From assembly GCF_900188415.1 (NCBI RefSeq), contig NZ_FZNV01000006.1:1-64000 (forward strand): a stretch of 64,000 bases of DNA, in the 5' to 3' direction. This stretch comes from Maribacter sedimenticola (GTDB lineage: Bacteria > Bacteroidota > Bacteroidia > Flavobacteriales > Flavobacteriaceae). The translations under genes were made by a program, and so were the position numbers. A model generated the notes under the pieces. The model saw only the letters and a program-made list of their open reading frames with translations. It did no database searches and was not told the DNA's origin. Positions within the stretch are counted from its first letter, which is position 1. Every line of letters begins with the position of its first letter. Shown one piece after another: positions 42,473 to 50,972 of this stretch.

Positions 42473-42793
42473 TTATATCGTTTTTATATATGATTCTATA
42501 GCGTTTAAAACTGTCATGAACTTTAGTTTACCATCTGTCTTTCCCATAAGTAGCTCCTTCTCATAGTCCACTGCTAGCTGATAGGACTTTTCCATTCCTA
42601 AAATATTGAATTTATGCTTAAGCTTATGTACCATTTCTGCAGTTTCCTTTAGCCTATTTTGCGTAATATGGTCTAAATATTCTTTTTTTTCTACGGGAAA
42701 CTCATCCTTGATTATTGCAATAAACTGATTTCTAAAGGCAACATCATCACCTGCCAGTTCATCCACATATTTTAAATTTGGCCGTTCTATCAT
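42473..42793 (-). CDS. Histidine phosphotransfer (Hpt) protein
   Basis: A 106-residue helical protein carrying the Hpt motif VHKLKHKFNILGM (about 53-65), with the phosphorylatable His followed by the LK pair and a downstream Gly. It shuttles phosphate between receivers in a multi-step relay. It overlaps the second kinase by four bases (ATGA) and abuts the LytTR gene, so the three are translated together. Neither kinase of the operon has a receiver domain, so the receiver upstream at 47978 or that at 41322 is needed to complete a classical relay. Confidence 0.85.
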   Translation of the reverse strand: MIERPNLKYVDELAGDDVAFRNQFIAIIKDEFPVEKKEYLDHITQNRLKETAEMVHKLKHKFNILGMEKSYQLAVDYEKELLMGKTDGKLKFMTVLNAIESYIKTI

Positions 42794-43854
42794 GAATTCT
42801 TCTTTAAAGTGATATAAAAAGTAGTTCCTTCATTTTCTTTAGAGGTCAACCAAACTTCCCCTTCATAAAGAACTACAATTTTCTTAACAATAGCAAGTCC
42901 AATTCCTGTGGCATTGTTATCGGTTTCCAATTTTTTGAACATTTGAAAAAGCCCATCTTGGTGTTTTTTGGCAATACCTTTACCATTGTCTGTTACGCTG
43001 AATTTCCAGAATACCTCATCTGGTTCATAACCAATGCTAATACGTCCTTTTTCAACATGTTCCGTTGCAGTGACGGCATTGGTGAACAAATTCATGAACA
43101 ATTGTTCCAGAATATCTCGCTCAAAATACATCTGTGGTAAGTTATCAGCGTATTCAAAAACAATATGTTCAGGAACATATATGGTCTTTTCTATTTCCTG
43201 TAAAGCTTCGGTAAGATTAAAAGAGACCTTCAATTCTTCCGTTTGTCCCAGGGTAGCATGGTTAAGTATACCGGTAATCAACTTATCCATTTTTGCTAGA
43301 TTTTGAGAGATCAATGTACAGTTTTCCCTACTGTCCTGAGAAAATTTCTCCATTTCATCCGCCATGATCCAATCCATCAAAGCATTGATATTACGTATAG
43401 GGGACTTTAAATCATGCGAGACCATTTGGGCATAGTTGTTCAAAGACTGGTTCTGTACCTCTAGGCTAACGAGCAGTCTATCTTTTTCTACAGACATTTC
43501 AGAAACCTTTGATGCCAGGTTACTTATGTTTTCGGCGAGATACGCTGCATTGAACTCGTTTAAATTTGCATGATCGAACAATTGTTCTTCATTTAAATTT
43601 TCCGAGAGGCTACGGATGGCCTCCATTAAAGAGGTAAGAATATTCTTTTGTTGATCCGCTTCTTCCTTTAATCTTTGGTTTGCCTGGTACAATTCCTTGG
43701 AACTAATTGTGGACGCCCTATGCATCATGGACAATTTTTCATCATAATTTTCATATGATTTATCTACCGCCTCAAGAAAATTTGCAATTTCCTTGTTATT
43801 CTGCAATTCATCAGATAGATGTTTCTTTAATTGTCTTTTTATTAATGAATGCAT
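42790..43854 (-). CDS. Soluble histidine kinase paired with FIST
   Basis: A 354-residue kinase without membrane segments. Residues 1-130 are helical, coiled-coil-like; the core has the H-box SHDLKSPIRNINALMDWI (about 145-162), an N-box FMNLFTNAVTATEH, G1 VTDNGKGIAKKHQ and a GIGLAIVKKIV G2. There is no sensor domain, so it probably reads the FIST protein encoded just upstream, whose stop overlaps its start by one base. It then passes phosphate to the Hpt/LytTR branch. Confidence 0.9.
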   Translation of the reverse strand: MHSLIKRQLKKHLSDELQNNKEIANFLEAVDKSYENYDEKLSMMHRASTISSKELYQANQRLKEEADQQKNILTSLMEAIRSLSENLNEEQLFDHANLNEFNAAYLAENISNLASKVSEMSVEKDRLLVSLEVQNQSLNNYAQMVSHDLKSPIRNINALMDWIMADEMEKFSQDSRENCTLISQNLAKMDKLITGILNHATLGQTEELKVSFNLTEALQEIEKTIYVPEHIVFEYADNLPQMYFERDILEQLFMNLFTNAVTATEHVEKGRISIGYEPDEVFWKFSVTDNGKGIAKKHQDGLFQMFKKLETDNNATGIGLAIVKKIVVLYEGEVWLTSKENEGTTFYITLKKNS

Positions 43855-44993
43855 TATTCGCTAAATAAGGTTAAGGTCATGGTCTGGTTATGGAGTTTAC
43901 ATTGGTCCTGACCTTGAAATGGCGCCATTTCACCGTAAGAGTAAAAACCGGTAATAACAGTACTATTCCCAATAACAGACTTTACTTCTTCTATTTCCTC
44001 TTCGGTTCTTTGGTCCATAACCAATTTACGTCCAATACAACTGATCAACAGGGCAATCTCTGGATTTTTATTTCTACCTTTCATGGCAAGTTCCGCAGCA
44101 CTATATGCCCCACTTGCAATATCATCTACAGAGGACATCATTAGTTGCACCTTAGACCCAATAGGCACATCACCGGCAAGTATCATTGCATTTTCCTTAT
44201 TATCAATATTTAAGATGGTACGCACCAAAGGTTCAGATTCCTCACTGGTACGAACACTCAGCGGATACAATAAAGCGGATTTTGGCAACTCCTTGGCTTT
44301 CTCACCCAAATAATTCTTGTAGAGATCCAAAGCGGGTTTACCATCAAGTTCATACAGTATATTGTCTTGAGCTTTCGTAATAATTCTCTCGGGACCAAAA
44401 GGTGTCCATCCGCCAAAATTGGCGCTGGTTATTTCCAAAGAGCTTCCATAAAAACCTATGGCTACAATTTCACCCTCTTTTGGGTTTTCGTTATAAGAGA
44501 CCAATGTCCTTTCAAAACGATCGTCATCTCCACATAAACCACCGGACAAACTTATCATACTATGCTTATGTTTCTCCAAACCGTTAATAAGCGCACTCCC
44601 ATTGACCGTACTACCTTCTGAGATTATAAACAAATGCTTTAAATCCTCTTTAGGAAACTGGGCCATTAAATGTTGCCCCAAATTTTCATCATTGTTGTTA
44701 TGTTCACCTACATTGCTTCTGTGAACCAGAATAGAGCTTTTCTCAAATTCTATTGCCGTTAGGACAATGGTACCATCTAAAACGGTATCATCCATAATCT
44801 CTCCTGACGTAGAACCAAAAACCACATGCGCATCTGTAAAAAGTTCCTTGACCTCTTCATAAATAGAATTGGTCTCTAACATATACCTATTGCCAAAAAC
44901 CAACACTAGGGGATTTTTTAAATGTTTTCCACTGGAACATCCTTTAAAAACAAAGGGTGCGTTGGCCTTCTTAATTGCTTGAATGATTTTCAT
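43854..44993 (-). CDS. FIST-domain sensory protein
   Basis: A 379-residue soluble protein with FIST N (about 25-215, HVVFGSTSGEIMDDTVLDGTI, ISLSGGLCGDDDRFE) and FIST C (about 220-350, KPALDLYKNYLGEKA, EIALLISCIGRKLVMDQR, ITGFYSYGEMAPF). FIST domains are predicted to bind small ligands such as amino acids and are usually coupled to signal transduction proteins. It overlaps the PAS kinase by four bases (ATGA) and the second kinase by one, giving strict co-translation. Ligand unknown. Confidence 0.9.
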   Translation of the reverse strand: MKIIQAIKKANAPFVFKGCSSGKHLKNPLVLVFGNRYMLETNSIYEEVKELFTDAHVVFGSTSGEIMDDTVLDGTIVLTAIEFEKSSILVHRSNVGEHNNNDENLGQHLMAQFPKEDLKHLFIISEGSTVNGSALINGLEKHKHSMISLSGGLCGDDDRFERTLVSYNENPKEGEIVAIGFYGSSLEITSANFGGWTPFGPERIITKAQDNILYELDGKPALDLYKNYLGEKAKELPKSALLYPLSVRTSEESEPLVRTILNIDNKENAMILAGDVPIGSKVQLMMSSVDDIASGAYSAAELAMKGRNKNPEIALLISCIGRKLVMDQRTEEEIEEVKSVIGNSTVITGFYSYGEMAPFQGQDQCKLHNQTMTLTLFSE

Positions 44994-47356
44994 GGAAGTT
45001 CTTCTAAGTTTTCATTCTTTTTAATCGTGAAATGAAATTGGGTTCCTTGGCCAACCGTACTATCGATCCATACTTTACCATGGTAACGGTCCACAATTTT
45101 TTTAACAATGGAAAGTCCTATTCCTGTTGAACGTTCGTTATGGCCTATAGATTGAAATATGTCAAAAATCTTTTTATGGTATTCTTTGGGTATACCCACA
45201 CCATTATCACTTACGGTAAAATGCCAAAAATCACTTTCTTCCTTACAAAGTACTTCTACCAAACCATGCTCTCTCTCAATATGGACAACGGCATTGCCTA
45301 TAATATTCTGAAAGACCTGATGCATTTTGGTTTTATCAGCCATTATGACCGGCAATTTTACCGGCACACGTAACTGTACATGTTCCGGTATATATATAAT
45401 CTCCGCAATGTCCGTAATTACATCGTTCAAGTTTACATTAGAATTATCAAGCTCAGAACTATTTGCTGTTGAATATTCCAAAATGCCATGGATCAATTTA
45501 TCCATTGAACCAACTTTTTCCTGCATTAGTTCAAGGTTCTGCTTACCCCCATCATCAAGTACATCTTTATAATCCTCGTATAGCCATGTTGCCAATGCAC
45601 TAATACTGCGCAATGGCGACTTAAGATCATGTGAAACTATATGCGCATATTCCTGTAGCCCTTGGTTACTATTCTCCAATTCGTGTAACAACTTTTCCTT
45701 TTGCAGTTCCAAATGTTTTTGGTCCGTAATATCCAAGTGAATACCAATAGAACCTATCACCTTACCCGTATCGCTAAATCTGGGAGCACCACTGATAAGC
45801 CAATGCTTTACGGAATTGTTTTTATGAAATACCTCAACCTCATAAGAATCTACTTTACCTTTTAGCCTACTGGCATTTTTCTGGGGTATTATTTGTTCTT
45901 CCTTAAACTGAATTACGCGCGATGCCACTTTGCCAATAAGTTCATCTTCATTGTAACCGCTCATTTTACAGAAACTCTGGTTAACCATTTGGATAACATC
46001 ATCATTGTCTACCTCTACCAAACCTAAGTTCATATTCGCAATGATACTACTATATTTTTCTCGTTGAACTTCTAGGTTCTTTCTATAGTTCTTGCTGATA
46101 GTTACATCATTATAGGCCCATAAATGGCCCTTATATGCGCCATCATTGTTAATAGGAATAAAATCCCGTTCTAAAATTCGGCCATCTAACATTTCCAGTT
46201 CATCAGCCAATGTGGTATCCTTTTTCGCTAAAATATCTGCAATACGCTGTATAAATTGATCAGGTTTTTTAAATTGGTGCTTATTAAGTTCTTCATAATA
46301 ATCGCAATCCTTACCTATTAGCTCTGCAGGATTGGCCTTAATATTGAAAATATTACAGAATTTTTGGTTCGTCAAGGCAATCTTACCATCCTCATCTTCC
46401 AAAAGAACGCCTGTTTGCAAATTGGAAATCAAGGCAGATAACCTACTTTCAGATGCTTTAAGTTTTCTTTCCGCTTCCAGTTCCTTAGAAATATCCTCAA
46501 TGATCGCAACCTGATAATCTGACTTTACATCATTTTCAGAGATGGAAGTCATTGTGGTCTTGGCCGTAAATTTTGATCCGTTCTTCCTAATGAACTTTAC
46601 TATTGAAGTAACCTTATTCAATCCCGTATTAATGTTACTATCTCTTACCATTTCATTATCCGGTTCGGAAATGGAGTTTAGCGTAACCTTTTTTAATTCT
46701 TTTTCTTGGTAACCCAACATTTCCACAAAAGTGTTGTTCGCTTTCACTATTTGACCATCTTTGGCCAATATGATACCTAAGGGAGAATTTTCCACAATAA
46801 TATCCAATTGCTTTTTTTGCTCCGAAAGCAATTTTTTAACTTCCATTTCTTGGGTAATATCCCTTAAAATACCTTGTGCGGCAATTGGCTTACGATCCTT
46901 ATTGTAGATTAAACTACCATTGATCTGTACCCACTTTACGGTAGCCTCGTCCAATATGATCTTGGCGCGGTAATTTGTTAAGGTACCCACTTCCATTAAG
47001 GAACGTATGGACTCTATGGTATAATCCAAAAACTCTGGATGAATAAATTTAGAAAGGTGGACTTTATTGATATTGTGGTCAAATCCTAAAAATTCCTTAG
47101 CGGACCTGTTCATGTTTATCACATTAAAACTAAGGTCCATAACTACGTAAGGATCTATGATGTTGATAAACACACCGTCTAGCTCTGACGTTTTTTCACT
47201 AAGTAGATTTTCAAGTTTGGCATTACTTTCCCGTAGATGACGGGTTACATCATACAATTCCTTAGACTTATCCTCTAAAATTTTTTCCGCCTGTTTTCTG
47301 GCTTTTTTTTGTCGCTCAAGGGCTTTTTTCAGAAGAGAAACCTCATTATTGTCCAT
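44990..47356 (-). CDS. Four-PAS histidine kinase of the H-NOX operon
   Basis: A 788-residue cytosolic kinase from the ATG at 47356 (MDNNEVSLLK); a TTG at 47371 would add five residues. A coiled coil (about 1-60) is followed by four PAS domains (starting near 62, 183, 305 and 430, for example SAKEFLGFDHN, VEMLGYQEKEL, FCNIFNIKANP, CKMSGYNEDEL), then H-box SHDLKSPLRSISALATWL, N-box, VSDNGVGIPKEY and STGIGLSIVKKIV. No membrane span. It overlaps H-NOX by 11 bases, the usual sign of an H-NOX-regulated kinase, so haem-NO binding probably tunes its activity. Confidence 0.92.
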   Translation of the reverse strand: MDNNEVSLLKKALERQKKARKQAEKILEDKSKELYDVTRHLRESNAKLENLLSEKTSELDGVFINIIDPYVVMDLSFNVINMNRSAKEFLGFDHNINKVHLSKFIHPEFLDYTIESIRSLMEVGTLTNYRAKIILDEATVKWVQINGSLIYNKDRKPIAAQGILRDITQEMEVKKLLSEQKKQLDIIVENSPLGIILAKDGQIVKANNTFVEMLGYQEKELKKVTLNSISEPDNEMVRDSNINTGLNKVTSIVKFIRKNGSKFTAKTTMTSISENDVKSDYQVAIIEDISKELEAERKLKASESRLSALISNLQTGVLLEDEDGKIALTNQKFCNIFNIKANPAELIGKDCDYYEELNKHQFKKPDQFIQRIADILAKKDTTLADELEMLDGRILERDFIPINNDGAYKGHLWAYNDVTISKNYRKNLEVQREKYSSIIANMNLGLVEVDNDDVIQMVNQSFCKMSGYNEDELIGKVASRVIQFKEEQIIPQKNASRLKGKVDSYEVEVFHKNNSVKHWLISGAPRFSDTGKVIGSIGIHLDITDQKHLELQKEKLLHELENSNQGLQEYAHIVSHDLKSPLRSISALATWLYEDYKDVLDDGGKQNLELMQEKVGSMDKLIHGILEYSTANSSELDNSNVNLNDVITDIAEIIYIPEHVQLRVPVKLPVIMADKTKMHQVFQNIIGNAVVHIEREHGLVEVLCKEESDFWHFTVSDNGVGIPKEYHKKIFDIFQSIGHNERSTGIGLSIVKKIVDRYHGKVWIDSTVGQGTQFHFTIKKNENLEELP

Positions 47357-47891
47357 TTTGCACGATATCAAATTTTACTTCCGTACCATCATCCTTCAAT
47401 AATTCATACGTGATACTGGCTTTACCATTAAAGTGCTCAAAAGATTTCTCAATTAGACCTTCTGCCAACCTGTACAAACCTCTGGTAGAGGTATAGATCA
47501 TGGATAGGGAATTATCCGTTTTCTCAAGAATTTTGAATGAAGGCAATTCCGCTTCGGGGTATAATTTTTTAACGTGAACGTGAATATGGTCCTCTATGGA
47601 ATATAATAGGGCAATTGGGGACCTATAACTTTGTATGACTTCTGGGTGGGCCTGGCTTAGACTTGTAAACAAATAAAGTCCAAATGCATAGATCAAATCG
47701 CCGGCAGGTAAATTTACTTCTTCACTTAAATGCGTAATCAAAGCAACCATCTCATTAAATTCATAGGTAGCTACTGAAGTATATATGCCTTCTGATGGCA
47801 AATCTGATTTTTCTATAATCCTGTCTACGGTTTCAAGACCAAATTGGGTCTCTACCATTTCCAGAAATTCTGTAAATACAATTCCTTTCAT
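47346..47891 (-). CDS. H-NOX haem nitric-oxide sensor
   Basis: A 181-residue haem protein. The proximal ligand is in the IHVHVKKLYPEAELP stretch, best aligned to H104, and the haem-propionate YxSxR motif is Y133-T-S135-T-R137. At the position of the distal tyrosine that stabilises oxygen in Thermoanaerobacter H-NOX I read Leu, so this is likely an NO-selective sensor. In Shewanella and Vibrio H-NOX proteins inhibit a cognate kinase and steer biofilm formation. Here the next gene is a PAS kinase. It has its own promoter (47920-47927). Confidence 0.9.
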   Translation of the reverse strand: MKGIVFTEFLEMVETQFGLETVDRIIEKSDLPSEGIYTSVATYEFNEMVALITHLSEEVNLPAGDLIYAFGLYLFTSLSQAHPEVIQSYRSPIALLYSIEDHIHVHVKKLYPEAELPSFKILEKTDNSLSMIYTSTRGLYRLAEGLIEKSFEHFNGKASITYELLKDDGTEVKFDIVQNGQ

Positions 47892-47919
47892 TTGAAAATA
47901 TAAACTATTACTACGGAAT

Positions 47920-47927
47920 CAAACGTA
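47920..47927 (-). promoter_or_regulatory. -7 element of the H-NOX operon
   Basis: TACGTTTG on the minus strand matches TAnnTTTG, 29 bases before the H-NOX ATG; TTA occupies the -33 position 20 bases upstream. It implies the six-gene operon can be transcribed apart from the receiver gene before it. Confidence 0.5.
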
Positions 47928-47977
47928 GGAAAATTAATACATATAAGTAAAGAAATGTTGTGAAAACTACTTTTTTG

Positions 47978-48379
47978 TTAGCCTTTAACTAATTGATTTA
48001 CACTCCAATACTCTAAAACTGCATTTAATTTAAATTGGTAATCCTCGTATTTTAAGGGCTTTATAACGTAACCAGCAATACCTGCTTGGTAACATTTCAG
48101 TAAATCTGCCCTATTTTCCGATGTAGTTAAAATGATTGTAGGTAAATAACATAATATCTCATCATTCTTTAAGATATTAAGAAACTCTATGCCGTTCATT
48201 CTTGGCATGTTCAGATCCAATAGTATAATGTCCGGTAATTTTTTGCCAGACTTCAAATATTCCAAGGCTTCCTCACCATTTTTGGCTTCAATTATCGAAT
48301 GCTTTAAATTTAGTTTAGAAACGGTACGTTTCAACTTCATCACCTCGATTAAATCATCCTCTATTAACAAGATATCCAT
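47978..48379 (-). CDS. Single-domain response regulator upstream of H-NOX
   Basis: A 133-residue receiver from the ATG at 48379 (MDILLIEDD); a longer start at 48403 adds eight residues unlike the family. ILLIEDD, the acceptor in LLDLNMPRMNG (about D62), TILTTS and YVIKPL are all present; this is the CheY-like rcp1 type common beside bacterial kinases. It lies 86 bases before H-NOX and could be the relay receiver between the H-NOX kinase and Hpt. Two 21-base-spaced direct repeats lie upstream. Confidence 0.88.
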   Translation of the reverse strand: MDILLIEDDLIEVMKLKRTVSKLNLKHSIIEAKNGEEALEYLKSGKKLPDIILLDLNMPRMNGIEFLNILKNDEILCYLPTIILTTSENRADLLKCYQAGIAGYVIKPLKYEDYQFKLNAVLEYWSVNQLVKG

Positions 48380-48434
48380 AGTCCATAATATTTGAAGATT
48401 CAAAATTCAACTAATTGATTCTCTTTTTAGGTCC

Positions 48435-48470
48435 ACTGTAGGTGAATGTTCATTTACTGTCGGTGAACGG
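48435..48470. promoter_or_regulatory. Direct repeats ACTGTnGGTGAA, candidate LytTR site
   Basis: ACTGTAGGTGAA (48435-48446) and ACTGTCGGTGAA (48456-48467) are 11/12 identical with a 21-base period, two helical turns, the geometry of LytTR operators. The site is 56-88 bases upstream of the receiver ATG; no TTG box is seen there, consistent with activation. A related site is at 26928. Confidence 0.55.
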
Positions 48471-48506
48471 TATTTACATATCGATAAGTATATTGCCTTT
48501 TAACGA

Positions 48507-49757
48507 TTAAAACCTTCTATCCGGTGAAAATGCCTCAATAGCCATACTGGTTTTTCGCTCTTCTATTATTTCAGAAACGAGTTTACCCGTGGCCGGACCC
48601 AAACTCCACCCCATCATAGCATGACCAGTGGCAATAGTGAGGTTTTTAATATGTCTTGTCTTTCCAATATACGGCAAACCGTCAGGAGATACGGGTCGCA
48701 GACCGGTTTTGACCTTTTTTACTTCTTCTTCATTGAATCTAAGGTCTGGATAATAAGATTCTGCACCATTTACCAAGGCCGTTACCCGCTCCTTTCTAAC
48801 CATTGTATTATTCCCCGAAAATTCCATAGTACCCGCAAACCGTGTAAATCCGTTCATTGGGGTGACCGCCATTTTTGGTTCCATTAATATGGCGGGTATG
48901 GTAATACCGGTTTTGCGCTCTACATTGATACTATATCCTTTGCCACCCTGTATGGGCAATCTAAGATTTAATTTTTTGGAAAGCGTTCCGCTCCACGCTC
49001 CGGCAGCCAAAATGACCTCATCTGCTACATAAGTATTTTTTTGGGTCTTAACAGTTTGTATCTGACCGTTGTTCATTGCTAAATCCATCACTTCTTCCCC
49101 CATACAAATTGTTACACCTTTGTTCTTTAAAAAATCTAATAGCTTGGGCATTATTTCATTTGGGGTCGTATGTCCATCACATTCATAGTGTATAGCCCCT
49201 TCAGCATTCAAGCGGACATTGGGTTGTAATTTGCCCAGTTGTGTTCTGTCCAAATAAGAAACTTCTAGGCCCAATGCACTGGCTTTCTCTGCCACCTTCT
49301 TTTCATGTAGAAAACTTTTTTGGGTCTGATACATCATCAAAAGCCCTTTCCGCTCCAATTGAAATTCTCCCAAATCACCTGATTCCCTTATATCTGCAAA
49401 AAGGGCCCTACTCATAAGATTGATTTCCTTTATAAGCGGAATGGCTTTTTCAACATTTCTCTTTGTGGATGAACGATGAAAGAACCAGGACCATTTTAAA
49501 AAATCAGTTTCCAGGCGAGGTTTCATATAAAAAGGACTGGCCGAATTGAACATCATTTTAATGCCTTGGGCTATCATTCCAGGCGCGGCCAGAGGAATAA
49601 TATGGCTTGGGGTTATATATCCTGCATTTACAAATGAAGCACCTTCATTGCCGTTACCTTTTTCAATAATAGTGATATTATGCCCTTCTTTGCTTAAATA
49701 ATACGCAGAACATAAACCTATAATACCACCACCAATTATCAGTATATTTTTAGCCAT
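48507..49757 (-). CDS. FAD-dependent D-hydroxyproline oxidase/dehydrogenase
   Basis: A 416-residue flavoprotein of the DadA/DAO group with the dinucleotide-binding start ILIIGGGIIGLCSAYYLSKEG and a C-terminal FAD-contact GLRPVSPDGLPYIG followed by TGHAMMGWSLGPATGKLVSE. In this operon it should oxidise cis-4-hydroxy-D-proline to 1-pyrroline-4-hydroxy-2-carboxylate, the second step of hydroxyproline catabolism. It is last in the operon, seven bases after GH88. Specificity is inferred from the neighbours. Confidence 0.85.
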   Translation of the reverse strand: MAKNILIIGGGIIGLCSAYYLSKEGHNITIIEKGNGNEGASFVNAGYITPSHIIPLAAPGMIAQGIKMMFNSASPFYMKPRLETDFLKWSWFFHRSSTKRNVEKAIPLIKEINLMSRALFADIRESGDLGEFQLERKGLLMMYQTQKSFLHEKKVAEKASALGLEVSYLDRTQLGKLQPNVRLNAEGAIHYECDGHTTPNEIMPKLLDFLKNKGVTICMGEEVMDLAMNNGQIQTVKTQKNTYVADEVILAAGAWSGTLSKKLNLRLPIQGGKGYSINVERKTGITIPAILMEPKMAVTPMNGFTRFAGTMEFSGNNTMVRKERVTALVNGAESYYPDLRFNEEEVKKVKTGLRPVSPDGLPYIGKTRHIKNLTIATGHAMMGWSLGPATGKLVSEIIEERKTSMAIEAFSPDRRF

Positions 49758-49764
49758 AGGTAAC

Positions 49765-50955
49765 TTACTTGATCATATCGCGCTGGCGCAGTAAAGCTTC
49801 CAAAAAATAATAATCCGCATAGTTCAACGGAACATCTATTTCAGAATTTTGAGGTTTGTGCCCAGTAGAGTGTTTTAAAATAAAGCCTTCATTTGTTCCA
49901 ATTTCCGCCAAATAGGGTTCTTTGCTTAAGGATTCAAGAATGGTATTGGCCCTGTCTACATACGCATGTTCTAAATCGTCTTCAACATAGGTACTAAGTT
50001 CAAAAAGTGCCGATGCGGTTATAGCAGCAGCAGAGGCATCTCGCGGAGTATCTTTAGTAACAGGGGCATCATAATCCCAATATGGAATTTTATCCTCGGG
50101 CAAATTGGAGTGGTTCATTATGAACGATGCTATATTTTTTGATTGGTCCAGGTATTTTTCATCTTTTGTTTCCCTATACATTACAATATATCCATAAAGT
50201 CCCCATGCTTGCCCCCTAGCCCAAGCAGATTCATCTTTATAGCCCTGTGCCGTATTGCGTTTTAGAACTTTTCCGGTTTCCGTATCATAGTCCAAAACAT
50301 GGTATGAACTATAATCTTCCCTAAAATGTTTTGCCATAGTAGTATCTGCATGCATGATGGCTACATTATAGAATGTAGAATCACCGGATATTTTTGTCGC
50401 TTCAAATAGCATTTCCAAATTCATCATATTATCTATAATCACCGGACATTGCCACCGATCATTTGAATTCCATGATTGTATGACCCCAGCTTTTGGCTTA
50501 AAACGGGAAACCAAGGACTTGGCCGCTTGTACCATTACTTTTTCATAAGCCTCCTTATCCATATATTTCAAAGCATTGCCATAACTATCACCAATCATAA
50601 AGCCCAAATCATGGGTACCTTCATAATATTGAATGGTATCCATGATTTGGGTGTAAGCTACTGCACGGTTTTTCCATGTAATATCATTTGTGAGTCCATA
50701 TAGGTTCCACATAGACCCGGGATGAAATCCGCTTGTCCAATCATATACACCAACGGTATGCAATTTACCGTTCACAATTGTTCTGGGCATTGGTCGATCA
50801 CTATCCATATAGGAAATAGCATTATGATACAAATGTTCATATTGTGCAGCAGCTTTTTCAATGACGGTCATTGATTGTTCTTCTGTTACCACTTTCTCCT
50901 TACAACCTATAAATACTATTGCCGTTAGGATTACTAAAAGGTTTATTTTTTTCAT
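49765..50955 (-). CDS. GH88 unsaturated glucuronyl hydrolase lipoprotein
   Basis: A 396-residue lipoprotein (lipobox FIGC, Cys18) with an alpha/alpha-barrel of the GH88 family: YDWTSGFHPGSMWNLYG, THDLGFMIGDSYG, DNMMNLEMLFEA (catalytic Asp region), DESAWARGQAWGLYGYIV and DASAAAITASALFEL. GH88 enzymes hydrolyse delta-4,5-unsaturated uronic acids left by polysaccharide lyases. Placed inside a hydroxyproline operon it suggests that the substrate is a uronate-bearing, hydroxyproline-rich glycoprotein. Gene spacing is 7 and 17 bases to its neighbours. Confidence 0.9.
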   Translation of the reverse strand: MKKINLLVILTAIVFIGCKEKVVTEEQSMTVIEKAAAQYEHLYHNAISYMDSDRPMPRTIVNGKLHTVGVYDWTSGFHPGSMWNLYGLTNDITWKNRAVAYTQIMDTIQYYEGTHDLGFMIGDSYGNALKYMDKEAYEKVMVQAAKSLVSRFKPKAGVIQSWNSNDRWQCPVIIDNMMNLEMLFEATKISGDSTFYNVAIMHADTTMAKHFREDYSSYHVLDYDTETGKVLKRNTAQGYKDESAWARGQAWGLYGYIVMYRETKDEKYLDQSKNIASFIMNHSNLPEDKIPYWDYDAPVTKDTPRDASAAAITASALFELSTYVEDDLEHAYVDRANTILESLSKEPYLAEIGTNEGFILKHSTGHKPQNSEIDVPLNYADYYFLEALLRQRDMIK

Positions 50956-50972
50956 TGATCGATTGTTTATGT

